Shown here: positions 12,470-23,575 of the stretch, one piece after another
How positions within the stretch are numbered: position 1 is the first letter of the stretch
How the letters are laid out: each line of letters begins with the position of its first letter
Source of the DNA: Prunella strophiata
Taxonomy: Eukaryota > Chordata > Aves > Passeriformes > Prunellidae
Length of the DNA: 64,000 bases
Assembly: GCA_036583965.1 (NCBI GenBank)
Contig: JAZBQD010000019.1
Span: 16,941,585-17,005,584 of the forward strand
Reading direction: 5' to 3'
Position numbers and translations under genes: made by a program
Notes under the pieces: model-generated
Databases searched by the model: none
Told to the model about the DNA's origin: nothing
The model's input: the letters and a program-made list of their open reading frames with translations, nothing else

Positions 12470-15400
12470 GGCAAGGGAATCAGACCTGTAAATAACAGCT
12501 CAATCCAAGAGCACACTTCACAGGTATATTGTGAGGTAGTGCACATTAATTCTTAGGTACCTGCACACAGTTTTCAGCTTATGAATAGTGCCTCAATGCT
12601 CTGAACTTGGCACACCAAACCACTTCTCCTTCCAGAGACAGTCACTGTAATTTCCTATTCAGAGTAATACATATAAAGAGATGTTATTCTTGTAATGAAA
12701 GATGCTACTGAAAACACACCTGATATTTCATTATCATAATCATGTTATGACCCAGTCATGACCCCTCTAAACTCCACCTGACTCATCACTTCAGTAATTG
12801 GTTTCATCTAGTCCAGTGCTATTATCAACAACTTTCTATGAAGCATGGGTCAGAGCTGCCATGTCTCTCAACACTCAGTTGCTACAGTATCCTGATCTGA
12901 ACATGCACAGGTTCATCCTTCATGGCCTCATCCATCCATGTGGTTATTTTCAGGTCATAATCAGATTGCTCCAATGTGCTGTACTGCATAACTTCTTCCA
13001 GACTGGAGTCCTGGGTGACAATTCTGCCCACAGTCACCTGGAACAGCTTTATACAGGGCTTGTTCTCAAGGATTTGTAATTTTCACTTCCAGGTTAGTAG
13101 ACCATTATGAATTGGAAAATTTCCCCCAAACCTGTATTTTTTCAGCTTGCTACTGCCTACATCAATTTATCTGCTCAACTTGTGGAAATAAGAAGCTCCA
13201 AAACCTTTCTGAGCAGTTCCTTTTCTACATCATCTGGGGTTTTTTTTCTGGTAGTTTGCCTTAGTCCATTCTGTTTGCTATCAGATGTTTTCTAAATTCT
13301 TCCTTTTGGCCTCTTACTTCAGTCACAGGTAAGGATGGCATGTACTGCATTTTTCTACATGTAGTAACTTGTCAAATTGTGTTGTAATATTGTCAAGTAT
13401 TTATTTGCTAAGAATCACCCATCACTACTACCATAAAGAAAGTGCTTTGTTGTTTGAAACACGGCCAGGAATGTATGTTTGATAATCCATTTTGCAAAGC
13501 CCCCAAAAGACACAACAGCAGCCAAGAGACAGATCCATTGGTAGCTGCAGGATCTTACCAAGGGGAAAGCAGCTGTCTCATGCAGCAGCAGCAAGCCCAT
13601 GAGGTGACCCAACATCCACTGATGAACCTGTTTGCTAACAGTGCCAAGGTCTGACCTTGCTGTGGTGCTCTGGTGACTGCCCAAGCCCAGAGATTGTTCA
13701 GTGCAGGGAGGAGCTGACACATGTCCCAGGGATGGGCAGGGGAAGCTCACAGGTGTCTTGCTGCCCTGTACTGCAGGTACACAGCCCCTTCTGTCATCTG
13801 CTATCTTTCAGAAGGCTTGCCTGCTCTTGTTTCTTAGCCATTAGCCACACCAGCACATATTTTAGGATAAAAGAACTCACTTGAGTTTACTGCAGAACAA
13901 CAAACTTCTATGCACCAGGAACCTTCAAGCAAATGATGCAGAATAGAGATAATCCATTTCCACTGATTTTATGAGAAACATGTAAGTACTAATCTATACA
14001 TATGACTTTTATATATAACTGCAGTCAAGGCCAACTAGAAGCTTAAAAAGCAAAAAGTGAGGGCATTGTCTGAAAGCAGTGCACTGACAGCTTGTCAGCT
14101 GAGCATGTTAGTGTGTCTGTACTTGTGGACTGACTGATGTTTTCATAGCAGAAATGACTGGCAGAGTCTGAAGCCAGTCCACAGCTTCAGGCCTCCCAGA
14201 TGCAGCATCTGTTCCAACTGCTTAACTAGGCTGTTAAAGTCCCTCTCTCTGAGGAGACATGATAGGCATTTAGCTAGCAGGTTTTAGCCTACTGTTATGC
14301 TATATTCAGGGTTGTTTAGACTTTTTAAAATCAATAGTCCAAAATTCGATGGCTTGGAAATTTTATTGTCATTCTTATAAATAATGTCAATGCATGAAGT
14401 AAGAAAACATCATTAAAAAAAAAAAATTTAAAAACCCTTGAGAGCTAGACTGTTGGATAGACATTTAATTTCCACTTTCCTGCTAAAAGCCCAAAGTAGG
14501 TTGAAGGTAATCTCCCTACCCACAGACAAATGGTAAGTGAATTACACAGCAATTAGATGTATTTAAGGTTTGGAGACCATTTGTTCTGGAACATCTCTGT
14601 GGACAGTGAAACACACAGAAAATTACTGTTACAGTGTAGGGTAGGCAATTAAAATAAAGGAAAACGCCTTCTTCCAATTAAAATTGGTTAAAAGGGTAGT
14701 CAGGAAACAAAATAAAACCACTCTCAAATTGTCTGGGACATGGGACCTATTGATTTTGTAGCTGTGAATGTGCAAAGTGAGAACCTTAGCAGGTACAAGC
14801 AGTCAGCCCCCTGTGCATGTGTGTGTGCACTGACCATTTGAAGTGTCACATCCCAAAGGCAGCAGAGTATGAGGCTCTAAAACTCTGTGCACTATGGTCA
14901 CACAGGGCAAGCTCACAGCATGGCTGCTTTAAACAGGATTTAAACATCGTCCTTCTTTCTTCCAGCCCTGTTCTCACATCCCCCTCTGCCTTTAGCCTTG
15001 GATTTTCATTTGTAATTGTGCAAACTGGAGGTTAAAAGTTCTCACACACTGCAGGAGAGATTGATATTCCTTCACAGCAGAAGTGGCAGCAGGGGTGCTG
15101 AGCAAAGGACCAGGCAGCTCAGGTGGCCATGAGCAGGGCAGCTGTGAGTTAGAAGCACACTGCCTCTCTGAGGGCTGAGAGCTTGGGCAGGGGAGGGTGC
15201 AGCAGGAGGAGATTTGGACTCATTCTGTGCAGCCCCTGCCTATTTCATTTCTTCTTACAAAGATCAATTCACCTTTGGTCCTGCACAGAAGGCCAGGGCA
15301 CCATAGTGCAATGTAAAGGAATAAGAGGGACACCCAGCCCTGGCACATCCTGACTGGCCTGTGGAGGAAGCATGGGTTTGGACATGAGGTGCAGGGGACT

Positions 15401-15889
15401 ACTCCTTGCATATTAATAGTTAGCATTTCTCACTAGTTCTCATCCCTTCCTTCTGCAGGTCCTTTTCTTCCTGTGCTCTGTAGCTTATTCTCACTCTGTT
15501 GGACTGGTTCCCAAGGAGTGGCCTTTCTGCAGTGTTGTTACAGCTCTGAAATGTTAGTCACCATTTTATCAGTGTTAAAATGTTCTCAAGACAATCCTTG
15601 TAAGAGAACTGTCACTCAATACACTCTCTAGTAATTCTCTCTGTTGCAACAAGTCAGAAGAATAAATAAGACCTTCCATTCATGTTACTTATCTCACCTT
15701 GTTCTGTACCCAGGCCTGGAGTGAGTCTGAGGGAACATGCCCCAGTTGTAAGGTGTTTGTGTTTACACTGCACAGTTCAGTAAAGCTCTTCAGCTTCCTG
15801 TAGGAAACACCTTTGTTTGTGGTTCTTTTACAACTCTCTGAATAATGCTCAAAGCACTCTGCAGAGACATATTTGAAAGATTGAGTTCT

Positions 15890-16080
15890 GATTTAACTGA
15901 TGCCATTGTAAATCAAGAATAGCTCCACTAAGTTAATTTTATGTAAGATCTACATCACATTTGCATGCAGTAGTGATAGGAGCCTTATGAGTACTTAGAG
16001 AGAGGAATTAAGACACATGAAAAAGTCCTATGCAAATATGAGAATTAATTTATTGGAGATGCTGATGCCCAAGCTATCTT
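15890..16080. promoter_or_regulatory. Possible conserved non-coding element with octamer
   Basis: A repeat-free block with the POU octamer ATGCAAAT at 16,030-16,037, AATTAATT six bases further on and TTTGCATGCA near 15,960. Clustered POU and homeobox words are common in neural and developmental enhancers. Conservation is not testable here. Confidence 0.25.
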
Positions 16081-17039
16081 GACTGAACTGAGTAGTTCAG
16101 ATTAGATTCTAGCCCCTTAAAATCTGCACAACACAACCAACTCAGGATTTCACAGCATATATATATTTACTAGGGATTGCTTGCTAAGGTAATTCACATG
16201 TGTTTTAAATCATTCTGCAGTAGTGAATAATTAATACCCAGAAAAGGTTCAGCATTTCTTTCTACATGGAAGCTGTCAGAAGCCTACTGGATTTGAAGGT
16301 GCTGCTCAAATATGAATAATCTCCTGTTGCAGCAGCAATTCCTACACCAGCAACAGCAGAATCCACACTCCCTCTTTCCTTCCTTGCTTCTGTGGCATCC
16401 TTCCTGTGGAAAAGAGTTTATACTTAATAGTGCCACTAACAATGGGAGTTGCAGGTACCATATCTTTCTCTACCAGAGGCTGCTGCTGTCAGAGTGGAAG
16501 GGGAGAGAACAGAATGGAGGTGACAAGATCCTGCACTGCCCCACAGAATGTAAATGCCAAGAGGGAATTCTTATCTGGGACAGTTTTTCAAAGAGAGAGG
16601 CATGGGAAATGAGAAAGGCAAAGAACAGCAACACTTGAGAGAGACAGGAGAATACATTAATTCCAAGCCAAATCTCCAGTAAATGCTTTGCATTTATAAC
16701 TGTTTTCCCATATCTGCTTTGTCTGTCCTAGAGATACTGTGTGAGTGAGAGGACAGCTAAACAGCATGGCTGTGAGCAGAGGCAAGCCATAATATTGCCA
16801 GCTCAGATGAGCTTTGTCTTCTGAAACTGAGTAGGGAACCCTTCCTTCAATAAGGAATCTGTTTTAATTAGCCCCTCTCTTTTACTCTATTGGCAGCTTA
16901 GCTTCAATTCTTCAGGTTCAGGAGTAATGTCTAAAGCTTCATGTTGCTCTGCAAAGTTAAACACACTGAAAACGTGGTAAAAACTCCAGGAGAAGAGTAA
17001 AAGCCATTGACTGAGTTTTCATAAGACCAGAGAGTGCAT

Positions 17040-17240
17040 TTGTAGAGAGCCAGTGTGTGATCCAAGGAGACTGCCATGCTGTCTTTTAACTGAGGGATGC
17101 CTCCCAGGGTCTTATCCTGTAATGAAGCAGCTTTTAATTGATATCTGTGCCTTGTTCAAGGCATTGTCTTTCTGATATGCTGTACAATACACAGCAATGT
17201 GATAGGCCTTTGGAACAGTTCACTGATTTGAAATATATGC
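17040..17240. promoter_or_regulatory. Possible conserved non-coding element
   Basis: A repeat-free block around AGCAGCTTTTAATTGATATC (about 17,127), containing a homeobox-type TAATTG core. It has no significant open frame and no repeat signature. Called only on texture and motif content. Confidence 0.2.
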
Positions 17241-18552
17241 TTTCAAGATATCCAGTGGTTTTGCTTCCACTTGTGGCTCAAACAGAACACCAACTTGAAT
17301 GTTTTTAAAAAGCAAACACTTTGTGTTTAATGGCATGGGAAACTAATTACATGTGAGAAGACAGAAATGACAGCCTGTCACAGGAATCTCTTTATGGCTG
17401 TTGAAAACAGCAGTGCAGCACAAAATATTAGTAAACTTTCAGTGTGACAGTTCAATAGTGGATAAATGGTCATGAATGTGCCAGAGCTGGCTCACCCTGA
17501 CAAACTAGACTGTTTGGATACTGAGTTAGGTGGGTGACTGAGGTATGTGCTTGTGGGAGGGAACTTTTCCAGTTGCAGAAAGAACATAAATCAGTTTGAA
17601 TAGCAACAAGAAAAATAGTGAATGAAGTCGTCTATTAGTTTAATGGGATATCATGAATATAAAATTACCAAAATATTTTTGCCTGTCAAACCACAAGATA
17701 CCAGACTGTTAAAATGGAATATACATATATCTTCACAGAGAAGTGTCATATATTGTCCTTTAAATATCCTAGATCTCAATCACTAGATTTAAACATCCAA
17801 TTTACTTTGAATGCTTTTAGATCATAAATTCCACAGGACACAGCTTTATATATGTTTTATAGTTACCTTAACAAAGCTATATATATTGTCTGCCTGCTTG
17901 CTTTAATCTGGTTTTGTTATGCCTAAACCACAAAACTGCTCACTTCCTCCTCCTTGCTCTCATTTGTTACCATGCAGTCATTGTTCAAGCTGACAATACT
18001 CCAGACCTTAAAAGAGCCACAAAACCAGATTTGATCACTGTCCATCTAGATGGAAACTGGGGACAGCCTGAAGCTGTTTGATACCACCCAGGCCCCTCTT
18101 GCCCTGTAAGCCTTGTATTACCTCTGCAGGTCCAGGACAGTTTGCTGAGACAACAAGGCTTTGGGACACAGTGAGCTGCCCTCTCAGTGTTACAAGCAGT
18201 CTGAGTGGCAGTGAACAAGTCTTCAAGCAAGAAAATGCTCATTTGGTTCCAACTTAAAGATTCTTAATGAAATCTGAATGATTAAAACATTCCCACTCTC
18301 CCTATGGTACATATTTTACAATTTAAAAAAACTGTACCAAAGCAAAATTGGAAACCTAGAAAAGAAAGAGGCAAAGTGAGTCTATAAAGGAACTTTAGTT
18401 TATGTGCTCCACAGCATTAAACTATAGTTAAAACTCTGCAGGGAACAGTAACTAACAGAACTATATTTTTTAATTATTAGATGCACTGACATTCTGACTT
18501 CATGAGTCTCAAGTGTACTCAGCTTGCCCTGGCTGTTTGGAGTTCACTGCAG

Positions 18553-18736
18553 ATTCAGTGAGAAAAATGAGGTGTTTCTTTCTGAAGCAGGTGATAAAGC
18601 TCTAGCAAATTTAGATCTTTCAGTACATGAGGTGAGAGCAAACTCTAAGAAAGAAGGAGTAAAGTATAATGCTAAATTTGGCCAAGCTCTGCAATGGGAA
18701 CTCAGAACAATGATAGAGAAGCATATTATGCCCCAG
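18553..18736 (+). other. Candidate internal exon of unknown gene
   Basis: The 184-bp segment is bounded by CACTGCAG at its left edge (acceptor AG at 18,551-18,552) and by a perfect donor, CAG|GTAAGT, at 18,737. The plus frame starting at 18,554 is open across the whole segment (61 codons) and ends in phase 0 at the donor. Its translation is hydrophilic and charged (many E, K, D; ends IEKHIMPQ), more protein-like than most frames here. I do not recognise the protein. The acceptor has only a modest pyrimidine tract, and a 61-codon open frame is not rare by chance. It could be a non-coding RNA exon, a decayed exon or coincidence. Confidence 0.2.
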
Positions 18737-20677
18737 GTAAGTAACAGTCAGTGGTTAAAAAATTTAAAAGTCATGATTCAGACCCAAGTAATGACTGCCT
18801 CCAAAAATCACTACAGTTATGGCAGTTCTGTGTGACTACATTTTGGGCAGGATTTGTCTTCTGAATGCTTTGCCTAGACCCCTTGTGCCCTTAACTCTCT
18901 GTCAGTCAAGTTATTTAGCAGGTATCAACTTCCAACCCTGCAAATCCCTCAGATCCCCACTCATCCCTGCCCAGACCTCAGCTCTTGCTCTGCTCCCCTC
19001 TGCCTCTCCAGCAAGAAGCCCTGAGGGCTTTTTCACTGTGTTGTCCAAGCAAGTAAAGGCTCACTCTGCACACACATCCCTGGCATCCCCCCCTAGCAAG
19101 AGGGATGTGTGGCACAGGGCACCTGGAATCACAGAAATCCCTGCCAAACAAGTGAAGCATCTGGGGTGATGCACTGCCACAAAGGCAGTGCTGTGCATGC
19201 TGAGGTTCACTGCTCAAGCTTACCAGACAAACATCACTTCAGAGGCAGCACCAATGTCCCTTGGGAAAATGGGGCAGAGAATGAAAGAGGACACACATTG
19301 TCCTATTTCTTGGCTATTCTTCTGCAGAGGCCAAATCCTCACCTGATCCTACACAGAAGCAGGGCAGAGAGTGGAGTGACAAAAGCTCCTCAGATGGAAA
19401 CAAAATAACTGATGACTAGTGCAAATGATCACAAAGGCATGCAAAATGAAATTTAGTAGTAATTTAAATATGAACTGACATATTTGCATGGTATTTCAGC
19501 CACTCCCACAGAAGTGCCAAACCAGTAGGGTCTGAATGCCCCAAAGTCAATTTGCTCTGAAGTGGATTCCATGAGCACAGTATCTCCTACTGTTGAGAGA
19601 TATCAGCAGCATCTGAGAAGCATAATGCAGTGAGTTAGGTCAAAGTAATTCCTTTTTTTCTTTAATATCCTTTTTTTCTTAATTTGCTAAATTCTTTGCT
19701 TTTTCTTCCACCCGACTTTGCTGAAATTTTGGCTAAATTCCAGCTGAGGAATTCTCTTTTGTGTTTCTGATTTCTTCTTCTAGAAACTGAAACTGCTGCA
19801 GATTTCTATTAGGTAGAAACCTACAGTACTGAGAATGTATCTCAGAGGTGTTGTAAGAAAATTACATTTGTAAAGATGGAAAAAAAAACATCAGGGAAAA
19901 AATTTACAATGGATACAAGTTATTTTTTATTAAGCTCAAAAGTATCTCGCTTTTGTGGTCTTGATTACTGTTATCATAACACCAACTACTTTCTTTCCTA
20001 CATTATGGTGTGATTTTAGTGGCTTTCAAACCTACAGGTAGTCCATAGTCCTATGTTATTTTACTTGGAACTGCTCTGCTGAGACATATTAAATGACAAA
20101 AAATTATGACCTACGTCAAAGGTGAATGTTGTCAAATAGAAATTGCAAGAGTTGGTATTGATTTTGGGGCCAGAAAGCCTGGAGAGCTTCCTATCAGTAA
20201 AACTCTGGCAGGTTCAACAGGATGCTCTTGAGTTATGCTGGAATAAATGGAAAATTATTCATATCTCCAATTTATCACCTGAACAAAGGCAAAATAAACC
20301 TTCTTAGAATTCACAATTCACTGTATTCTGAATCAGAGAAATCCTTGGAGCAATCCAGTCTATAGCAAAGCTGAACAGCACAGCATTACAAAAGGGAAAA
20401 TATCCCTTCACTGCAGACCAGCTATTACTCCAGGGTCTCCTTCCTGCTGAAGCACAACTTGCTTTGCTATTGCAGGGTCACTTGTATGTGTGACTGCTGA
20501 TATACAGAGACCTTTCAGGAAAAGAATTACCAAGAAAAACTACAAGATCTCACTATATTAATTCTTCAAAAGCAAATTAAAGGGATGCATAAATCACAAA
20601 CATTAATAGTTTATATGCAGTTGCCTGTAGCCAGTGTTGGAGAAAGTCATTGTGAGTGCTTTGACCTCACTGTGGTG

Positions 20678-20708
20678 AGATGTGTCTCCTTTTGAGAGAG
20701 ACACATCT
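20678..20708. repeat. Perfect hairpin, 11-bp arms, 9-nt loop
   Basis: AGATGTGTCTC (20,678-20,688) pairs with GAGACACATCT (20,698-20,708). Outside the arms the pairing stops after one possible G-U pair, so it is shorter than a microRNA precursor. Confidence 0.85.
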
Positions 20709-21116
20709 TCTATGCTTCTGTGAGCATTGCAAGGCCAAGCACAGGGGCTGTGGGATCCCTGCCATGCCCAGGTGTCCTGCATTTCACCTGAAGAGCCCCT
20801 CTTGTTTGCAGAGGGTCCTTTGCTGCTCATGGCTGAGGAGCTGCTGGGAGCTCCACAGGGATCCCTTCAGCCTGGGGCTGCCTTCCCACCACCACAGTGG
20901 AGCTGGGCATTGGGATTGTTCCATGCTTGTTGCACAGCTGGCAGCAGTGGAGAGAACTAACTGCTGCATTGTATTGAATGGTGAATGTTGGAGTGGGTGG
21001 TTTTTTCCAAAATTAGGATTTCCCCGACGTAAACTGCCTTCTTGATTTTCTGGTTCATATAAATCGTTAACTTACTTCCTCAAACAGGTTCTGTAAGGGC
21101 TTTCTAGCAGGAAAGT

Positions 21117-21172
21117 GTGTATATATGTATTTATATATCCACATATATATATATACACATATCCATGGTTAT
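21117..21172. repeat. AT-rich low-complexity / (TA)n-like tract
   Basis: Alternating ATAT and TATG/CACA words with several interruptions. It behaves like an imperfect microsatellite at the left edge of the GC-rich block. Confidence 0.8.
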
Positions 21173-21536
21173 AGTGAGAGTGTGTGGAGCAGGGCTGACA
21201 TTCACCCACGCCTTGGCCGCTCCCTGCAGACGCTGCTGCCAAGAGCCCAAACGGTGCCTGTTTCCCCATCACCATGGCAACCCTGAGTGGGAAGCAGCAT
21301 TTCCTACCAGGCATTGCACTGAGCCCCTGGCAGATGCTGCCAGGCTGCGGATGACCCGGGACCAGGAGCAGGGCACACCCTGTGCTGGCAGCAGCCCCAG
21401 CTGTCCTGCCTGCCACCACTGCCATGACCTCTCCTGGGGCTCCTGGGCTCTGGCAGATGCCCCAGGCCTGCCCTGGTGTGGGGCTGGTGGAAAATTGCAG
21501 CTGCCTGTGAAAGCTGCTGGGGATGGAGGGGCTGCA

Positions 21537-21542
21537 GGGAGG
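21537..21542. repeat. Target-site duplication, left copy
   Basis: GGGAGG lies directly before the LTR and is repeated exactly at 22,166-22,171, directly after it. A 6-bp duplication is the size expected for alpha- and betaretrovirus-like (class II) integrases. Confidence 0.85.
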
Positions 21543-21945
21543 TGTCGGAAGTCAGGACATTCCTCTGGCTGCCCTGGATGGCTCAACCCCCTGGCAGGGG
21601 GCTCAGAGACCTTGGCACAGAGCCCAAGACCCCTGTGCCTTTGATCTTGAGCCATGGAAAAGATTACCAACTTTATATGAAGAATTACAAGCCACACAAA
21701 TTAAGTAGAGTAATGATAAGTTTCTCACAGGGTGAAAATGTAGAATTTTAGGGTTTTTTAGATAAGGGTTCGGGGGCCAAGATGGAGGAATTTGGGCGTG
21801 TTCTGCCCTTCTTTCTTCTTCTTCATGTCCTCCATCTTCTGGGTGATGGTGGCACTTTTGGATTGGTTTAGAGTAGAGTTGGACTCTGTAACATGGGTGA
21901 TAGGTATTGGAAAGTACCTATAAATAATGTACACGTAGTTTTTAG

Positions 21946-21953
21946 TATAAAAA
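21946..21953 (+). promoter_or_regulatory. TATA box of the LTR promoter
   Basis: TATAAAAA on the sense strand of the LTR, about 100 bp ahead of the polyadenylation signal. Initiation would be expected roughly 25-30 bp downstream. Whether it is active cannot be seen. Confidence 0.7.
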
Positions 21954-22046
21954 GATAACACTGCCCCAGAGGTGGGCAGTGCACTCTGAACTGGCCTGCT
22001 GAACGGACCGCGGCTGGTCAGGGGAAAAATCTGTTAGGTAAGAAAT

Positions 22047-22052
22047 AATAAA
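22047..22052 (+). terminator. LTR polyadenylation signal (AATAAA)
   Basis: Canonical AATAAA inside the LTR. In retroviral LTRs this directs cleavage shortly downstream at the R/U5 border. It could prematurely end a host transcript running in the plus direction. Confidence 0.7.
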
Positions 22053-22165
22053 CAACCTTGAAAACTACACAAGAAGCTCCTGAGTCCTTCTTTGGTTCTT
22101 GGGCCAGAACACAGAGACTTTCTAACAGATCAGGGTCATCTCGAGCTCCTGAGAGACCCACGACA

Positions 22166-22171
22166 GGGAGG
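22166..22171. repeat. Target-site duplication, right copy
   Basis: GGGAGG, identical to 21,537-21,542. It defines the right border of the LTR. Confidence 0.85.
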
Positions 22172-22384
22172 GACCTCAGGCAGCTGTCCTGCTGCCTCCT
22201 GCCTGCACTGCCTTCACCCTGACCCACCTCAGGGGCTTCATGGTACAGGGAGCAGTACCTGAACAAACTCCAAGTGAGTATAGAAACTCCAACCATGCCA
22301 AGCTTTTGACCCCACATTCCCAAGCTGAGCAGGACCAGACTTTCTTGGAAATAATTGGTTTCATTGCTGAACTCTGGCAGGTAA

Positions 22385-23575
22385 GACTAGCTAATTTAAG
22401 GGTAAGCCATACCTGACCAATCTGGTGGCCTTTTATGGTGGAATGACTTCAACAGTCAGCAAGGGAAGACTGACCCATGTCATCAACCCCAAGTTCTGTA
22501 AGGTCTTTGAAACGTTCCCACATGACATCCTTATCTCCTAGTTGGGAAGATATGGATTTGATGACAATTCAGTGGAAAAGGAATTGGTGGGATGGATGCA
22601 GACAGAGTTGTGGTCAATGGCTCTGTGTCCAGGTGGAGGCTGATGATGAGCCTCCTCCTGGTGTCTCTTAGGGCTCTGCCTTGGGACTGGTGCTCTAATA
22701 TCTTTATCAGTATCACACACAGGGAGATTGGGCACACCCTTAACAAGGGTGATTTGCATGAAGCTGAGCAGTGTGGATGACACAACAGGAGAGTGGCATG
22801 CCATTCAGGAGGGCCTGGATAACTCTCAGATAATCCTGGGACCACAAGAACCTCGGGATGTTCAGTAAGTCTAAGTGCAAGATGCACCTGGTCAGAGAAA
22901 TCCCAGACTTGAGCACAGACTGGGAGATGAACTCATTGACAGCAGTCCTGAGGAAAAGATTTTTGGGGTTCTGGGGGTTGAAAAGCTGGACACAACCCAG
23001 AAATGTGCATTTCCAGTTGAGAAAGTCAACCACATCCTGGGCTGCATCCAAAGCAGCCTGAGCATCAGGCCAAGGGAGGTGATTCTGCTCCTCTGCTCTG
23101 CTTTTGTGAGAACCCACCTGGAGTGCTGCGCCCAGCCCTGGGGTCCCCAAGATAAGAAGGGTGTGGACTTGCTGAAGTGAGTCCAGAGGAGGGCCACAAA
23201 GATGATCAGAGGACTTGCTCAGCCTGCAGAAGAGAAGGCTCCAGGGAGACCTCCAAGGAGCACTTCCAGCACTTGAAGGGGATCTATAGAAAGCTGGAGA
23301 TGGACTCTACACAGGCTGATAGCAATAGGACAAGGGGGAATGGTTTTAAACTAAGGAGAGGGGATTTACACTGGATATTAGGAGGAAATTCTTTACTCTG
23401 TAAGGCCCTGGCACAGGCTGACCAGAGAAGTTGGGGATGACCCATCCTTGAAGTGTTCAAGGCCAGTTGGGATGGGCCCTGGGCAACCTGGTCTAGTGGA
23501 AAGTATTTTTGCCCATGGCAGGGGAATTGGAACTAGATGATCTTTCCCTTCCAACCCAAATAATTCTATGATTGT
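22385..23575 (+). mobile_element. CR1 LINE, longest copy, reverse-transcriptase part to 3' end
   Basis: About 1.2 kb of a CR1 element on the plus strand, covering the palm and thumb part of the reverse transcriptase and the full 3' tail. Similarity starts with the CTGACCAATCTGGTGGCC word near 22,410. It ends with the CR1 terminus CTTCCAACCCAAATAATTCTATG at about 23,548-23,570. The frame 22,875-23,180 carries the CR1-typical block REVILLLCSAFVRTHLE. The upstream part reads in a different frame (around 22,592), and the tail block (NRTRGNGFKL) changes frame again near 23,190, so there are at least two frameshifts. The region where the catalytic F-A-D-D motif should lie (about 22,750-22,765) is damaged by a small deletion. 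A further internal deletion removes roughly 50 bp near 23,215. It is dead and 5'-truncated. It begins about 215 bp after the solo LTR. Confidence 0.95.

Larger units (their letters stand above)
10246..18552. other. Long AT-rich gene-free stretch
   Basis: More than 8 kb without a recognised gene or dated repeat. Open frames are short (up to 111 codons) and stop-rich. Noted inside: a perfect 9-bp-arm palindrome at 12,450-12,469, a run of A at 14,414-14,426, an octamer plus AATTAATT at 16,030-16,050 and conserved-looking blocks at 15,890-16,080 and 17,040-17,240. The low repeat content is itself unusual and fits a region kept free of insertions, or very old decayed DNA. Confidence 0.5.
18737..21536. 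other. Gene-free DNA leading into a GC-rich block
   Basis: Positions 18,740-20,640 are ordinary AT-rich single-copy DNA with no recognised repeat. An 11-bp-arm hairpin is at 20,678-20,708. An AT dinucleotide-like patch (21,117-21,172) precedes a GC-rich, moderately CpG-containing block (21,180-21,536) into which the solo LTR inserted. The 175-codon frame across that block starts at a non-ATG codon inside the AT patch, so it is not credible as a gene. Confidence 0.5.
21543..22165 (+). mobile_element. Solo LTR of a class II (ERVK-like) endogenous retrovirus
   Basis: A complete 623-bp LTR. It begins TGTCG and ends CGACA, a perfect 5-bp inverted terminal repeat with canonical TG...CA ends, and is flanked by a 6-bp direct repeat (GGGAGG at 21,537-21,542 and 22,166-22,171). 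A TATAAAAA box lies at 21,946-21,953 and an AATAAA polyadenylation signal about 100 bp later (22,047-22,052), giving the usual U3-R-U5 order on the plus strand. No internal sequence (primer-binding site, gag, pol, env) is present, so this is a solo LTR left by recombination between the two LTRs of a former provirus. The text closely resembles LTRs I associate with songbird genomes. Its intact ends and duplication suggest a fairly recent insertion. It could still act as an alternative promoter or poly(A) site. Confidence 0.93.

Noticed and set aside
16312..16638. Glutamine-rich start of a 108-codon plus frame
   Set aside because: The Q run comes from a short CAGCAG-rich patch; the remainder has no domain, and an overlapping frame is equally open.
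19110..19160. GGAATCACAGAAATCC as the end of another CR1
   Set aside because: Only the AATCACAGAA word fits; the following bases do not continue into CR1.
21117..21644. 175-codon plus frame across the GC-rich block and LTR start
   Set aside because: Starts at a non-ATG codon in a TA microsatellite and runs across the LTR insertion border, so it cannot be an ancestral gene.
22740..23440. Several open frames between 22.7 and 23.4 kb
   Set aside because: All are pieces of the CR1 reverse transcriptase in shifted frames or their antisense shadows, not independent genes.
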